From assembly GCA_003665825.1 (NCBI GenBank), contig QPFY01000065.1, positions 1 through 24,167 of the forward strand: a stretch of DNA of 24,167 nucleotides, written 5' to 3'. The translations under genes and the position numbers were made by a program. Source of the DNA: Microbotryum silenes-acaulis (lineage: Eukaryota; Basidiomycota; Microbotryomycetes; Microbotryales; Microbotryaceae). Under the pieces are notes generated by a model. That model was not told the DNA's origin. It was given only the letters and a program-made list of their open reading frames with translations, and did no database searches. Positions 1-9,577 of this stretch are shown here, one piece after another; within the stretch, counting starts at the first letter, position 1; each line of letters opens with the position of its first letter.

Positions 1-238
1 CAATACACTAATCATTGTGGCCTTGACGACTTTGGGGCGCGCGCGCGGTCCACTGCTTCTGGTCCTCGGGCCAGAACAAATGTACGGACATGTCCGTCCG
101 CTTGATTTTAGATACAGCTGGATCAGATAATACTGATGCTGTCGAACAATTGTATGAGTAGACTCACTATCTGCAAGGAGAACATGATAGCATCTTATAA
201 TGATTGGAATTTTCATGTCCGTACCGCAACCCCATGTC
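1..238. other. Left flank, no gene seen
   Basis: I see no convincing exon here. The stretch holds an alternating GC run at 37-47 and a perfect 12-base palindrome, CGGACATGTCCG, at 85-96, whose half-site recurs in the inverted repeat just downstream. It is not shared with the sequence left of the second direct repeat (before 14776), so similarity between the two copies begins at its right edge. Confidence 0.5.
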
Positions 239-290
239 CGTCCACTTGTCGGTCGCGGTTGCGGACATGGCGGTCTGCGGTACGGACATG
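214..290. repeat. Nested inverted repeat built on CGGACATG
   Basis: The outer arms are 15 bases and perfect: CATGTCCGTACCGCA at 214-228 pairs with 276-290. The inner arms are 8 bases: CATGTCCG at 233-240 pairs with CGGACATG at 262-269, around a 21-base loop. The whole could form a cruciform or RNA hairpin. Only the right half exists at the second copy (14776 onward), because the shared sequence starts at the edge of the inner loop. Function unknown; a regulatory site or an element end are both possible. Confidence 0.7.
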
Positions 291-603
291 GCTGGGAGAT
301 GTTCGCACACTGTCATCCGACCCACGCCGCTTCGCTCGCTCCGACATGGTCTGTGACGAGAGACAAGTGGCTGTATGAATTAAATCTTGTTTATACATCA
401 TTACATCAAAGAATTTCTAGAGATCAGCCTCGAGTGGTGATTTTGCAAGTCAAAGGCCATGTATAGTACTAGAAAGCCATGAACGTCGGACGATCGAGTG
501 TTGTCGCCGACAGTGCTAACGCGGCCAAGTTTCTCTGGGCACCATCACCCTATCCCTTTACTATTTCAAAGGAAGACCTTTTAACCGACCAAGAGTCGTC
601 AGA
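239..603 (+). repeat. Near-identical direct repeat, left copy
   Basis: This block matches 14776-15139 in the same orientation with only two substitutions seen by eye (near 268 and 434), then similarity drops sharply at about 603. It starts inside the loop of the inverted repeat at 214-290. Downstream of it both copies run into more diverged but still related sequence, the upstream region of the repeated gene family. It therefore flanks, as a direct repeat, both copy A and the central two-gene unit. It contains no exon I can support; an open frame from 479 continues into diverged sequence and looks incidental. Confidence 0.85.
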
Positions 604-1145
604 TCACCTCACAGAGCACTGCAATGTCCGCAAACGAAGTGCCGACCGCGTCAGATTTTCACCGACGATCTCTTGTACGAAACCTACGCTCACGCTGTGT
701 TCACACCGCCAGATATCACCTGAGAACTCAACTCACCTCTTGATGCATTTCACAGAATTGCGATCTGCAAGAGACAAAGACCTGCTTACGGGACACGCCC
801 GGCGTGGCCCCAGTGAGTCTCCGAGTCGTCTACCATCCCGCGATGATCTTGCCCGTAATCGGATCAAATACCTGCTCCCGAATACGATGTCTTCACTTCA
901 AATCTTCCGACACAGCTCGCCTAAATTCCAAGAACAGCATTTTAGTATAGGAATGTCAATAGTACAGGCCGAATACAGTGACCTGGACGAATTGACTTTG
1001 TCGCCGCGGACGCTGCCGATTGCTCACACGGCCCGTGTCGACAAGCGCTGATACGCACTAACCTCGAAAAACACTTGCTCTCTCTAGTCCTGAAGCTCTC
1101 TCGCATCCTTGTTTGATCTTCGAATCTTGAAGTGCAACAGGTTGA
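604..1145 (+). other. Upstream region of decayed gene copy A
   Basis: No gene is seen. The stretch is related to 15140-15332 (copy B) and to about 22060-22627 (copy C). Shared landmarks include the run reading ttttcaccgacgatct near 656 and the cccgtaatcggatcaaa run near 851. The conservation of this spacer in front of three paralogues indicates that the duplicated unit included the promoter region and not only coding sequence. Confidence 0.6.
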
Positions 1146-1340
1146 ATGGACTCGAGCAAATCGGAGACCGATCTTTCGGCCGAGTGCGCCGAGCTTCGGA
1201 ATCTCGCGCGGTGAGCTGATAGGCTCGACTTGACGTTCGCGTGCGCCAACGCCCCTTTCCCTCTCCCCACTCACTCGCACCACTCGCACCACTGGCCTCG
1301 ACTCGGACTCGGCACTGACCGCACCACGCCACAACTCGAC

Positions 1341-1380
1341 GTCACATGCTTTCACATTGCGTCACATGCTTTCACATTGC
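1341..1380 (+). repeat. Perfect 20-base tandem duplication
   Basis: The 20-mer GTCACATGCTTTCACATTGC occurs twice head to tail (1341-1360 and 1361-1380) inside the first intron of copy A. Copy B has only a degenerate form near 15974, so the duplication is specific to this copy. Confidence 0.9.
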
Positions 1381-2149
1381 TCGCATGCGCTATATCATCT
1401 GCAAAATGCAACTCGATCTCTCTCACCTACAGCTCGACGTGTCACTTCAAGCCGACTGATTCGGGCACGGTGCGACGTCGCACAACGTGGTCAACAACAC
1501 TGCCATCTTCAACACGATACAACTAAGACCGCAACCTGAGAAGGCGTGATCACTTTCAGCAACGTGCTAGCTTGCGTCGATGCACCGCTCGAGCGTTCTC
1601 GGTCGGACACGTGCTCGGTCAGCGCATCGCCTCGATCACCCCGATCGCCGACTCGCTACTCGACCAATGATTGTGGTGAGCTCTTCATTCAGATAGTGCC
1701 CAGCTCTCACTTCATTCGCTCACCTCATGTTCGTCTTTGCTGATCATCACCGCAGTTCAGATCGCGCGCTCGACATTGGCTGATTCGCCGGCAACCGAGC
1801 TTCGCACCAAACCGCTCTGTGACTTGTACGATCATACACTGCGCATTCCTCATTAGCACCATCGAAGAGATGCTCAGCTTTCCGGAGGTCTCGCATCGAT
1901 GCACACGTCACTCGATCCTTGTTGCCGCACCCCAAACACTACTGTCGACCTGTGAGGATCACCTCCGCCACCCCCCACATCGTTCACCGTCGTCAACATT
2001 GACCGATCGCCCGAGTGCAATCACTCGCTGTCACATCCCTTTCTTGACCGAACCGACGGTCTCATCGACGCGGCAAGCTCGGGGTTGTGGCAACATCTCA
2101 CGACTCGACTGATCTCGTCGATGTCGAGACCGGACACCTTCATCGGCTC

Positions 2150-3690
2150 AAGCACTGGCACCTCGTCTCGACCGCGCGCGAATCGCTCAACCTCCCGCGC
2201 TTGTCATCCAGCTCGTCGAGTCATGAAGCCACTACATCTCAACTCGTCGTTCTCAACATCCCACCTTCCCGCTCGCTGTCCTCGCCATTCAACTTGATGG
2301 GACAGCTCAAGCTCTTCGATCACATCATCTAATCGACTCGACTTTCCGGCAAAATTCTCGACATTTGCCACATAACACCTCCTCATCGCTTCCCATCTTA
2401 CTCAAACTCCATCCTACGTTGCGCACGTTGAACCATCCAGTCACGCCTCGGGCTTTTCCGCACCATTCGGCGTTGGACCGTGACGATCTTGCGCACTCAC
2501 AATCGATCTCGGCGATTCACTTGACCAGCTTGATACGGGCGACCACCATCCGACCTCTGCAAGTTGCACATTCGTACCCGCTTCAGCAACCCTGGTCATG
2601 CGGTCATGGACTGCAATCGGCGTCGCATGGCGCTCCATCTCCTCTCGTTTCGCTTCTTGCACTCACCTCGCTGGGTGTCGACGAACTCGTTTGGCAGTCA
2701 CAAAGCGAGCAAACATCCGAAAGGTCAGTGCGGCCCTTCAACCTGAAGTCACACATCACACCGCGTGAGACTCAAATTTGAACACTTCGACTTATATTTG
2801 ACTTTTCTTTCGCTCCACCAGGTCTCAGATTCCGGCCTGCGCTTAAGTCGACTCGTTAAACTGCGACTCGCTCGAAACCGTTTCTAGCTCTCATGGATGA
2901 ATGAGCGTCGACTCTTTCGGATTGAGAATCGAGACCTTTTCGGCGTAATTTGCTTTGCTCGAACTCGATCTCCTCTCGATCGGCCCTGACCTCAAAACTC
3001 AACTCGGTGCGATTCGACGATGGTGCAAGCTCGTATCTTTGCCGCTGCTGCCTCGGCCACCCAAGACTCGACATTCGCCGATCCTCGTACCACTCGACTC
3101 GACTCGTCTTTCTTTCACTGCACGAAGACACGACGACGCAACGCTTTGCCGTCATGGTGAGACGTCACTTGCTCGGTACATGCGGCTCGACCTTACTCGA
3201 CCCGCACTTGATGTGTCACTCGGAACCGGCTAAGGCAAGCGGAACCCATTCAGCAACTGCAACTGCAACACCCTCACCATCACCAATCGGAACGACTCGA
3301 CGACGAACTCGAAGGTATCTACATATACGTCCGGGCTATGTCAATTGCTCACTTGAGCCATCGCGACCGGAATTGCTCGACCTCGGACGACTCGCTCAGA
3401 CCGCCGACCATGAGTTGTTTCGATCTGAGCTCTGGCTTGCGACTGGCCTCCTTGCTGATGAGATCAAGATATGCCGTGTCACCGCGTACTGCAGATCGTT
3501 GGTCACGGAGACTGGAATGGGAGCGCTCCCACCGATACGCTCACACGCTCGCACGCCCACATCCGAGTTCGTGCATTACCATTCCTCGGTTTCTCTTGCG
3601 ACAAGGTCCAGCACGCAGACTAGTTTCGGCCTTCTCGCCACGGAGATCCTTGCTCGCCCAGCAGCTTTGAACCCGCTGCGAGCGAATTGC
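2150..3690 (+). repeat. Internal 1.5 kb unit, copy A unit 1
   Basis: The family gene is built of units about 1.5 kb long. Landmarks of this unit are the cttcccgctcg run at 2264, the cgatctcggcgatt run at 2505, an intron at 2724-2821 ending cgctccaccag, and the exon coding a stretch like DLLSIGPDLKTQL near 2965. The corresponding landmark of the next unit is about 1505 bases on (near 3769). Bases about 2369-2754 are almost identical in copies A, B and C. A 13-base deletion lies between CGGCG direct repeats near 2472. Unit edges are approximate. Confidence 0.65.
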
Positions 3691-4424
3691 TCAAACGCCC
3701 GCTCATCATCCAGCTCGTCAAGGCATCCCAGACCGTCTATGTTCATCCCATGGGACCTCAACATCCCACATTCCCGCTCGTCTCCTTGCCGTTCAAGTTG
3801 ATCGGACTTGCACGCTGGCTTCCTACCTCGTCGATCGCACCGACCAATCGAGTGTCCGGCAAAGCTCTCAAGATTTCCCACGGAACACCTCATCCGTTCA
3901 CGTCTTACTCGAACACCGTCCTACGTTGCGCACGTTGATCCATACAGCCAGGACTCGGGTTCTTCGGACCACTCGGCGCTCGAATTTGGCTTTGGACCGA
4001 GACGATCCTTCGCACTCTCAATCGACCTCGGCGATTTGCTCGACCAGCTGGATACGTGCGATCACCATCCCACCTCTGCGACTTGCACGTTCGTGCAGAC
4101 CCTGGTCATTCGGTCATGGACTACGCTCAGCCACGCACAGTGCTGCTTTCCTCGCTTCGCTTGTTCATGCACTCACCACGCATGTGTCGACGAAGGTCAC
4201 TAAGCGCGTGTACGTCTGCAAGGTCAGTGCATGCCTTCAACCCGAAGTCCTTACCTCCCTCCACACCTTGTGTTGCAAGTGTGTGCAATATTGCTCATGT
4301 TTGACAGTTGATTTGCTCCATCTGGTCTTAGACTTCCGCCTGCGCTCAACTCGACTCTTTGGACTCCAAACCGCTCGCAACCGTTTCCAGTCCGTCTCCC
4401 AGAAGAATGGTCGTCGACTCTTCA
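3690..4424 (+). repeat. Internal 1.5 kb unit, copy A unit 2, truncated
   Basis: The unit landmarks recur at about 3769 and 4022. The open frame 3808-4203 reads DLGDLLDQLDTCDHHPT, matching corresponding frames at 18.7 and 20.2 kb. The intron donor is kept at 4223, but the ctccaccag acceptor has become ctccatctg, so normal splicing there looks lost. Similarity ends at about 4424 after the gtcgactctt run. Confidence 0.6.
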
Positions 4425-4701
4425 CTGAGATCCGAGCGCTGAGGCTCAAATCGAACCGAGCTCGCAAGCTGATCCAAGGAAGCGGATCCGGTTTGAGTGA
4501 AGTGACATAAAATTGAAAACAGGGCGACATGTTAGAGAAAGAGACTACTATTTGACAGGTCCATTAAAATCCTTGAACGATGAAATGTTGCACTCTACGC
4601 TGAAGACTTCCACCATCGTACCATCCATGGGTTGGTTTACATTGTCAATATGATTACAGTTTCATGACATACTGCTTTTGGAAGATAGCGGATTTGAATT
4701 A
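4425..4701. other. Spacer, left end of the central unit
   Basis: This is AT-richer than its surroundings and unlike the flanking repeats. It lies 3' of gene 1 and probably contains its 3' UTR and polyadenylation signals on the minus strand. I find no terminal inverted repeat shared with 14614-14775 and no gene. Confidence 0.5.
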
Positions 4702-7700
4702 TCATTTACCGGAGGGAGCTGTGTTCAGACGGCGTTTTTGCATGGCAGTCAACGTCAACTGTTTGGGGGCAGAGGAAGTGGTGGTCGGCTTCGTGGCCAG
4801 CGTCGTCTGTTTGGTTTTGGGCGGGGATATGTCGCGTTCAGCCTTCCTCTTCCTACTGTCGCTTTCAGCCTTCCCCGTCTTGTCATTCGACGGGCCAGCG
4901 ATGGAGGACCCATTGAATCGGTTGGGGTTCAAGCGCACGGGCATTGGCGAAGAAACGGGTGGAGCGACCTTAGCCCCCTTGGCTCGTTGTGGATCAGAGG
5001 CAGAGGTCTTGATAGGGCTCTCCGATGCGTCACGGAGTTCTGGCTTGAGCGGCATTGGCGAGGACGAGTCATGTACAACTAGTCCAATGATGTCGTCGTA
5101 GTTCGCATTGCTGAGCGGCAACTGACGACCCGAAGCTGCACCCTTGTTCGACACAGCCGGACGATCTTCGGCATTGGTGCCCACCTCCTCGGACAAGTCA
5201 ACATCCATGGGTTGTACCTTTTGCTGCGTGCCTCCTTTGCGAGTGGGAGTGGGTGCGCCAGTACGATGCCGGCCTCCAGACTTGACCACAGCTCCCTTAC
5301 CCTTGCCAGCAACGACTTCCTTGTCCTCCACTTCACTCTTGTACTCAGGGTGCGCAGCCCACTGAAGGTAGCCTTCCATGGTGGTGACGACATCTGCCTC
5401 TGCACGGAAGCATTTCAGGTGTTGATCGAGCTTCTTCACGGTGATCGGTGTCGCCTGCAAACAGAAAGTAGATATTAGTCTCAATACTTTGGGGAGGGAA
5501 TTTGACAGCAAGTGTGCCCACCTTGAACTTGACTACAGCACCACTCGCGACAAGGGACGATAGGAAAGCGAGGAGAGCGGTATCGAGTTGTGTCCCAGAT
5601 GGACGGACGGTGAACGACTCGCAAGCCAAGACACCGAGATCGATTGCGCGCGAATCTTCGAGTAACGTGCGCGCCTGTGTTTGGATCGCCCGAGCCTTGC
5701 TCGCCTTGCCTTTGAAAGACGTCTTGGCGCCAGCGTCTTCCTCCGAACCAGAGGTGTTCTCAGGGGCGGCCTCAAAGGCGTTGTCCAAGACATGCTTCTT
5801 CATAGCCGACTGGCGGAAAACGACCATGAGAAAGTGATGATAATATTCATCCAACCGAACAGCCTAAGAGACACGGCCAAAACCACCCAAGAACGAATCA
5901 GCAATCTTGCACCGCAAGGGGAGCCCGAGAGACATGATCAAGAGAGGTAGTCGCGCAAACAATGTTTGCGCAAGAATGAGTGCAGGGGCCGAAGCGCGCA
6001 TCCGCAGCCCAGGTGCACTTGAATTCTTATGCACTCCTTGTCACAATAAACTTGACTTACATGAGGCAGCTTCGGAAGAGCATCTTTGGTACTGGAATTT
6101 GCCTTAGCGGCAGCCGCTGGGGTGTTGCGATGTGCGTCACGGGCGTTCTTCGCCACACCCGACCATTTGTTGCGCACGTCGGCCGGGATCGGAAGGAACT
6201 CGTCGGTGAACACATCGATATCCAAGAACTTGGAGTTCAACCACTCCTTCATCAAGTAGGTGATGGTCTGTGGGGCTTTGATCCCCTTGATGCCGCTCCA
6301 TTTAATACCCTGATTCTTGAGATTCTTGGTGAACGCATGAGACCCGATCGGAACGACGAGATCATTGATGAAGAAGTCAAAATGGGTGTCAGACGCCGCT
6401 CGAATCTTGGACCACATTGGCATGCAGGCCCAGCTGCAAGAATCCGCTACCATAGCATCATAACGACTCTTCTCTTGTTTGTTGATGATGGGCAAGAACG
6501 ACTTTGGGTGGGTTGAGGTAGCGTTCGGTTTGGCATCGGCTGATGTAGCGTTCGGTTTGGCGTCAGCTGGCGCAAGCAAGTTGTCCGCTTTTGCCGATGC
6601 GTCGAGTTTTTTTGCGGCCCGTACATCACTATGAGATGCCTTCCGGGGCTCGGGCGGTCCTTTCTTGACTTCGAGGGTGCCTACTCCGAGGAACCAAGCG
6701 AGATTGATGACACCCGGGGTGGTGAGTCGCTTGATGGTCGCGGGTGTGAAGAACATCAACCACAGTCGGACGAACTCTGCGTCTGCGCCTGGTGGGGGAA
6801 CTTGTCGAGTGATTTCGTGCATGAGATCGGGAAGGTCGAAAACGTATTGCGCGGGCTCGGTATTGGGAACCTTTACGACCTTAATGCGCATCTTAGACAT
6901 TAGATTCAACACACTGTGCGTCACACAAGACACGAACAGGTCAGCTCAGGAGAACACGGACAGAAACGGTCGAGACTGAAGCCGTGCACCCGACGATGCA
7001 GAGTGCCTCGGTCGCCGCCGTGGACGGTGAATCCGCTGTGCACTTGATAATCGAATGATTGCCCAATTGCTCGAATCGTCGGTGCATGATCAATCCACCG
7101 TGCACTCAATGATAGCAGGCCAGGGAGTGGACATGCAGGAGGCAAGACATGAAACTCACGCGTCCAAACGGGGCCTCGGTAAAGACAAGTCCGGATTGTC
7201 GGGCTTTTTGGCGTCGTCGATTGCCGCAGGAGGAAGGCCTTGATAAGCAAGGAACTCTTCCTCGGGGGTATCGACTCCCAGCTGAGACACAACGGCGTCA
7301 ATTGAGAGGGCCATTCGAGTTGCCGCCTGTTGAGGTCGAAAGGGGTGAGCCCGCGTTCAGCCTTTGGGGACCCCTCAGACGAAATGCTTACCAGACTGCA
7401 GCCCGGCGGCGTCAAGGCACGCCAGCCGTAATTGTTCATGTCGCAAAGTCCACGAATCGTCATCCAGGCTGCTGAATCTTGACAGAGTGTGGCAAGAGTT
7501 GTGCACCAGACAGGATGGCGCAACAGGCGAGCGATCGTCAGGGCGAGGTCCGTGCTGACGGTGGGATTGTCCGTTGCGATCTCCCTGAAGCGTGTACTAC
7601 GTGCCTCCGCAACGGCTTCGGGTGTGGGCACGATGCCAGGAATGCGGAGTTCAGAGTCGGCAAGCTCGTTGACCCCGCAGAGAAGCGCGTATTGCAGCAT

Positions 7701-8590
7701 CTCGTACACCGAGAACCCGCGCATATGCTCCTGACGATTCGTCCCTTGGACCGATGCGAACAATGCGTCCGGATCGTCTATGACAGCACGTCGGTAAACG
7801 GCGACGGAGAGACGAGCGTACTCGGGTCGATCTGGGCACCTCTCGTGGACGCGCCCTGCAACGTGGTACCGATGCTGACCGGCAAGGATGTCCAACTCGT
7901 GACCATCGTCGAGCTCGATGCAGTTGTCCGCCTGGGGGTTCGTGATGATCTCGGCGGCTTTTGCTCGATACTGGTCAATGAGATATCCTTCGCGGATCTT
8001 GAAGGCCTCGTCGGTTTCGTTGGGATGTGGACGCAGAACGACATGGGGCCAAAACATAGAAATCCGGGGTTTGTAGGACCAATGGTCCGGGTTGTTGCCG
8101 GGGCACCAGTTGCGAACGAAGTCGTCGACAGCCCCACTGATTTGCGCTCTGAACGTAGTTGCTTTGGTGGATGCGTCCCGCGTGTTCAGCGGAGAGACAC
8201 GAAGCTTCGCAAGCTTGACCTGCGATTTGAGACCCGATTAGAGCGGTAGTCAGTGCCTAACAAATGCGATTGCGACACCCGAGTGCCGAGTGCCGAGTGC
8301 CGCGTGAGGGGTTGGGCGACTTTGTGCACTTACACCGGCAACTTTGTGCATGAGCACCGATCTCTACGTCGCCCTTGTCGACTTTGTGCACTTACACGGA
8401 TTTCTACATCGCCCTTGTTGATACGGAAGGTCTCCAAGGCGCTACGGCCACGGGTCACATTAGGGCCGCTTAGTCCGGTTGATCGGTCGGCCGGATCGTC
8501 TTCGGGCGCGCCTTGTGCGGCGGCTGCATTGGCAGTGAACGAAGGGACGCTCGAGAACGAGTCGAGTTCTTCTCCACTGGATTCGGACAT
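4702..8590 (-). CDS. Gene 1: large protein with ParB/sulfiredoxin-like domain
   Basis: Spliced model, minus strand: 8590-8396, 8219-7392, 7326-7160, 6913-6061, 5863-5522, 5454-4702 (1045 residues). All junctions are GT-AG and in phase. ATG 8590 (MSESSGEELDSF) is preferred; ATG 8617 adds nine residues. Residues about 120-245 resemble the ParB N-terminal domain: LDILAGQHRYHVAGRV (about 175-190) sits like the GxxR phosphate-binding box, and SVQGTNRQEHMRGFSVYEM (about 221-239) like the ENxQR box. ParB-family members bind CTP and act in DNA partition or as nucleases; whether this protein does is inference. The middle has a duplicated ADAKPNATS (513-530). The C-terminal 250 residues are low-complexity, Ser/Pro/Lys rich, with a likely nuclear signal RKRKAER near 996. 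No clear helix-turn-helix was found after the ParB-like part. It is transcribed away from gene 2. Confidence 0.75.
5455..5521 (-). other. Gene 1 intron 5 (67 bases, ordinary)
   Basis: The donor AAG^GTGGGC, a CTAAT branch site and the acceptor TTTGCAG lie on the minus strand. Phase 0 is kept on both sides. It is a normal short intron without the 24-base palindrome. Confidence 0.8.
5953..5971. repeat. 19-base near-perfect palindrome
   Basis: GCGCAAACAATGTTTGCGC reads the same on both strands except at the central base. It lies in expanded intron 4 of gene 1, 60 bases from the start of the 22-base variant at 6013. The function is unknown. Confidence 0.8.
6013..6034. repeat. 22-base variant of the intronic palindrome
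   Basis: The arms GTGCAC and ATGCAC surround a core containing TTGAATTCTT, in intron 4 of gene 1. It is two bases shorter than the 24-base form, so membership of the same family is likely but not certain. Confidence 0.55.
6515..6568 (-). repeat. 27-base in-frame tandem duplication in gene 1
   Basis: Two head-to-tail 27-base copies (6515-6541 and 6542-6568) share the gtagcgttcggtttggc run and code the doubled nine-residue segment ADAKPNATS in the low-complexity middle of gene 1. The length is a multiple of three, so the frame is kept. Confidence 0.85.
6914..7159 (-). other. Gene 1 intron 3 (246 bases, expanded)
   Basis: The donor GACGC^GTGAGT and the acceptor GACGCACAG give a phase 2 junction that joins cleanly to GTGTTGAATCTAATG (residues LDA then VLNLMSKM). 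The unusual length is explained by a segment with two 24-base palindromes, starting at 7020 and 7082. Confidence 0.75.
7020..7105. repeat. Two 24-base palindromes, 62 bases apart
   Basis: Copies at 7020-7043 (left arm GTGGA, one mismatch) and 7082-7105 (perfect arms GTGCA...TGCAC around N14) lie in intron 3 of gene 1. Their cores, CGGTGAATCC and TGATCAATCC, match those of the copies in gene 2. The start-to-start spacing is 62 bases. Confidence 0.85.
7327..7391 (-). other. Gene 1 intron 2 (65 bases, ordinary)
   Basis: The donor CTG^GTAAGC and the acceptor CTCAACAG give phase 0 on both sides. The downstream exon then reads AATRMALSIDAVVSQLGVD, clearly better than reading through. No palindrome is present. 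Confidence 0.8.
8220..8395 (-). other. Gene 1 intron 1 (176 bases) with repeated donor site
   Basis: The donor ATCCGT^GTAAGT and the acceptor AATCGCAG give phase 0. An in-frame TAA just upstream of the acceptor rules out simple read-through. The intron contains an exact second copy of the donor region (8317-8335 against 8379-8397) and a degenerate third, plus a GAGTGCC triplication at 8281-8301. Confidence 0.7.
8281..8301. repeat. Three tandem GAGTGCC heptamers
   Basis: Three exact seven-base units lie head to tail in intron 1 of gene 1. This is a simple microrepeat. Confidence 0.9.
8317..8398 (-). repeat. Tandem copies of an exon 1 donor segment
   Basis: The 19-mer CGACTTTGTGCACTTACAC (plus strand) is exact at 8317-8335 and 8379-8397, 62 bases apart, with a diverged copy around 8341-8360. 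The right copy holds the exon 1 splice donor. The neighbouring exon sequence (ctacatcgcccttg, 8404) is also repeated as ctacgtcgcccttg near 8364. So the junction has been tandemly duplicated, leaving a second potential donor inside the intron. Confidence 0.8.
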
Positions 8591-9577
8591 TGAGCAGTGG
8601 GAAGGGAGGCGGTGCAAAGGCTAGACGCGTGAACGTCGAGGGAAGGTGAAGGGCGGAAGACAAAGGGGGGTAGGAGCGGGAAAGACCGAACGCGAGCAGC
8701 AGGCGCCTGAGCGCCTGAGCGGAGCTGAGGAAAAGGAGCGAGGGACGGCCAGGGAGGGAGAGCGAGCGCGAGCGCACTCTCGAGAACCAGTCTGGACCAA
8801 AGGCTGTCGTCGAGGTTCATGCGGTCACGAACTGTCACGAAGGAAAAGCTGAACAGCACAAATAAGACGCGCGTGAAAGTTGCACGTCTTCCTCTGGCTG
8901 ACCGATTTCGATTCCCCGCCACGCATCAAAGTACAGGCCGTACCCTCCGAGGCCCTTTCAGACTTGCCTCATATTTTAACGCAAGTAAGCAACACAAACA
9001 CCCGACCGTCGAAGGTGTGGCGCCGCCTTGTTGCGCGAGCTGCTCCGGTCCCGCTACGCTACGCCCGCCCGCTACGCGCTACGGCGCAAGACGTGGAAGG
9101 ATCCAGTGTCGTTCCTGACAGACATGTCGCATCAACGCAACAGCTACTGACTGAACTAGAACCCCTATCACTTACTGCACAGCTCTACGAAGTAGTACAG
9201 GCAAGAGTACCCGTATCGCGTTGAAAGTGAGTCAGTCAAGCATTCTCCGATTTCCCCTCGACGACAGCGAAAGATCGGCCAACCATCCTCCGACATGTGG
9301 GGCTCCAGCGCCTCCTGCCGGTGGGGCACGACTTCAACGCCCGAGCGTCCTTCACCAGGCGACCGCCACACGACCGCCGACGCCCGAGCATTGTTTGTGC
9401 ACGGTCAATTCATCGTGCACCGAGATTTTGCTGTCTCGCTCGATACCCCGGTCTTCAGTTGTTTGATGCAGGAACGCGATATCGGCACCTTCGGGAGCCG
9501 ACACGGGTCGAAGTGGCAGTGCAGCGCCAAACTTCTGTGCACAGAGTTCGCGCGCTGACCAAGAGTGTGATGCGCAG
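8591..9577. promoter_or_regulatory. Divergent intergenic region between genes 1 and 2
   Basis: About 1 kb separates the two start regions, so the genes probably share a control region. On the gene 1 sense strand, about 8636-8785 is strongly pyrimidine-rich, as is common near fungal transcription starts. An ACGCGT hexamer lies near 8626. Short cgctacg repeats lie near 9052-9086. The right part (from about 9230) probably belongs to a gene 2 leader intron, since it holds two 24-base palindromes and ends with a CTGAC branch-like site (9555) and an AG at 9576-9577. No TATA box can be called with confidence. Confidence 0.45.
9397..9542. repeat. Two 24-base palindromes in the gene 2 leader
   Basis: Copies at 9397-9420 and 9519-9542 both have perfect GTGCA and TGCAC arms around N14. 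The first has core CGGTCAATTC, the best match to the family consensus. They lie just upstream of a likely splice acceptor at 9577, consistent with a leader intron. Confidence 0.85.

Larger units (their letters stand above)
1146..4424 (+). pseudogene. Decayed multi-exon repeat-family gene, copy A, 3' truncated
   Basis: Exon 1 is 1146-1210 (ATG; residues start MDSSKSETDLSAECAEL) and ends at donor GTGAGC. Exon 2 is 1560-1675 (116 bases), between acceptor TTTCAG and donor GTGAGC, with matching phases. Exon 3 should start at 1761, but a 7-base insertion near 1769-1776 relative to copy C shifts the frame into a stop within a few codons. Further on are two internal 1.5 kb units with an intron at 2724-2821; the acceptor of the same intron in the second unit is lost. 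Similarity to other copies stops at about 4424, where the central unit begins, so the 3' end is missing. The product is not recognised; predicted residues are rich in Ser, Arg and Leu. Long open frames such as 2950-3801 partly reflect the stop-poor TCGACTCG composition. Confidence 0.6.
5864..6060 (-). other. Gene 1 intron 4 (197 bases, expanded)
   Basis: The donor CAT^GTAAGT and the acceptor TCTCTTAG give a phase 0 junction joining residues KLPH to AVRLDEYYHH. At 197 bases it is about three times the usual length. It contains a 19-base near-perfect palindrome (5953-5971) and a 22-base variant of the GTGCA...TGCAC palindrome (6013-6034). Confidence 0.7.

Noticed and set aside
3576..3893. Many long minus-strand open frames across the repeats (for example 3576-3893, 16886-17275, 23497-23955)
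   Set aside because: They are opposite-strand shadows in stop-poor TCGACTCG-rich sequence. They carry no start or splice logic, while conserved splice sites lie on the plus strand.
7020..7105. CRISPR-like array from the regularly spaced palindromes
   Set aside because: Only two or three copies occur per site, spacing is irregular (62-80), the repeats vary, they lie in eukaryotic introns, and no cas genes are present.
7055..8249. Plus-strand open frames over gene 1 (for example 7479-8249)
   Set aside because: They are antisense shadows of the ParB-like exon, whose minus-strand reading is supported by in-phase splice junctions on both sides.
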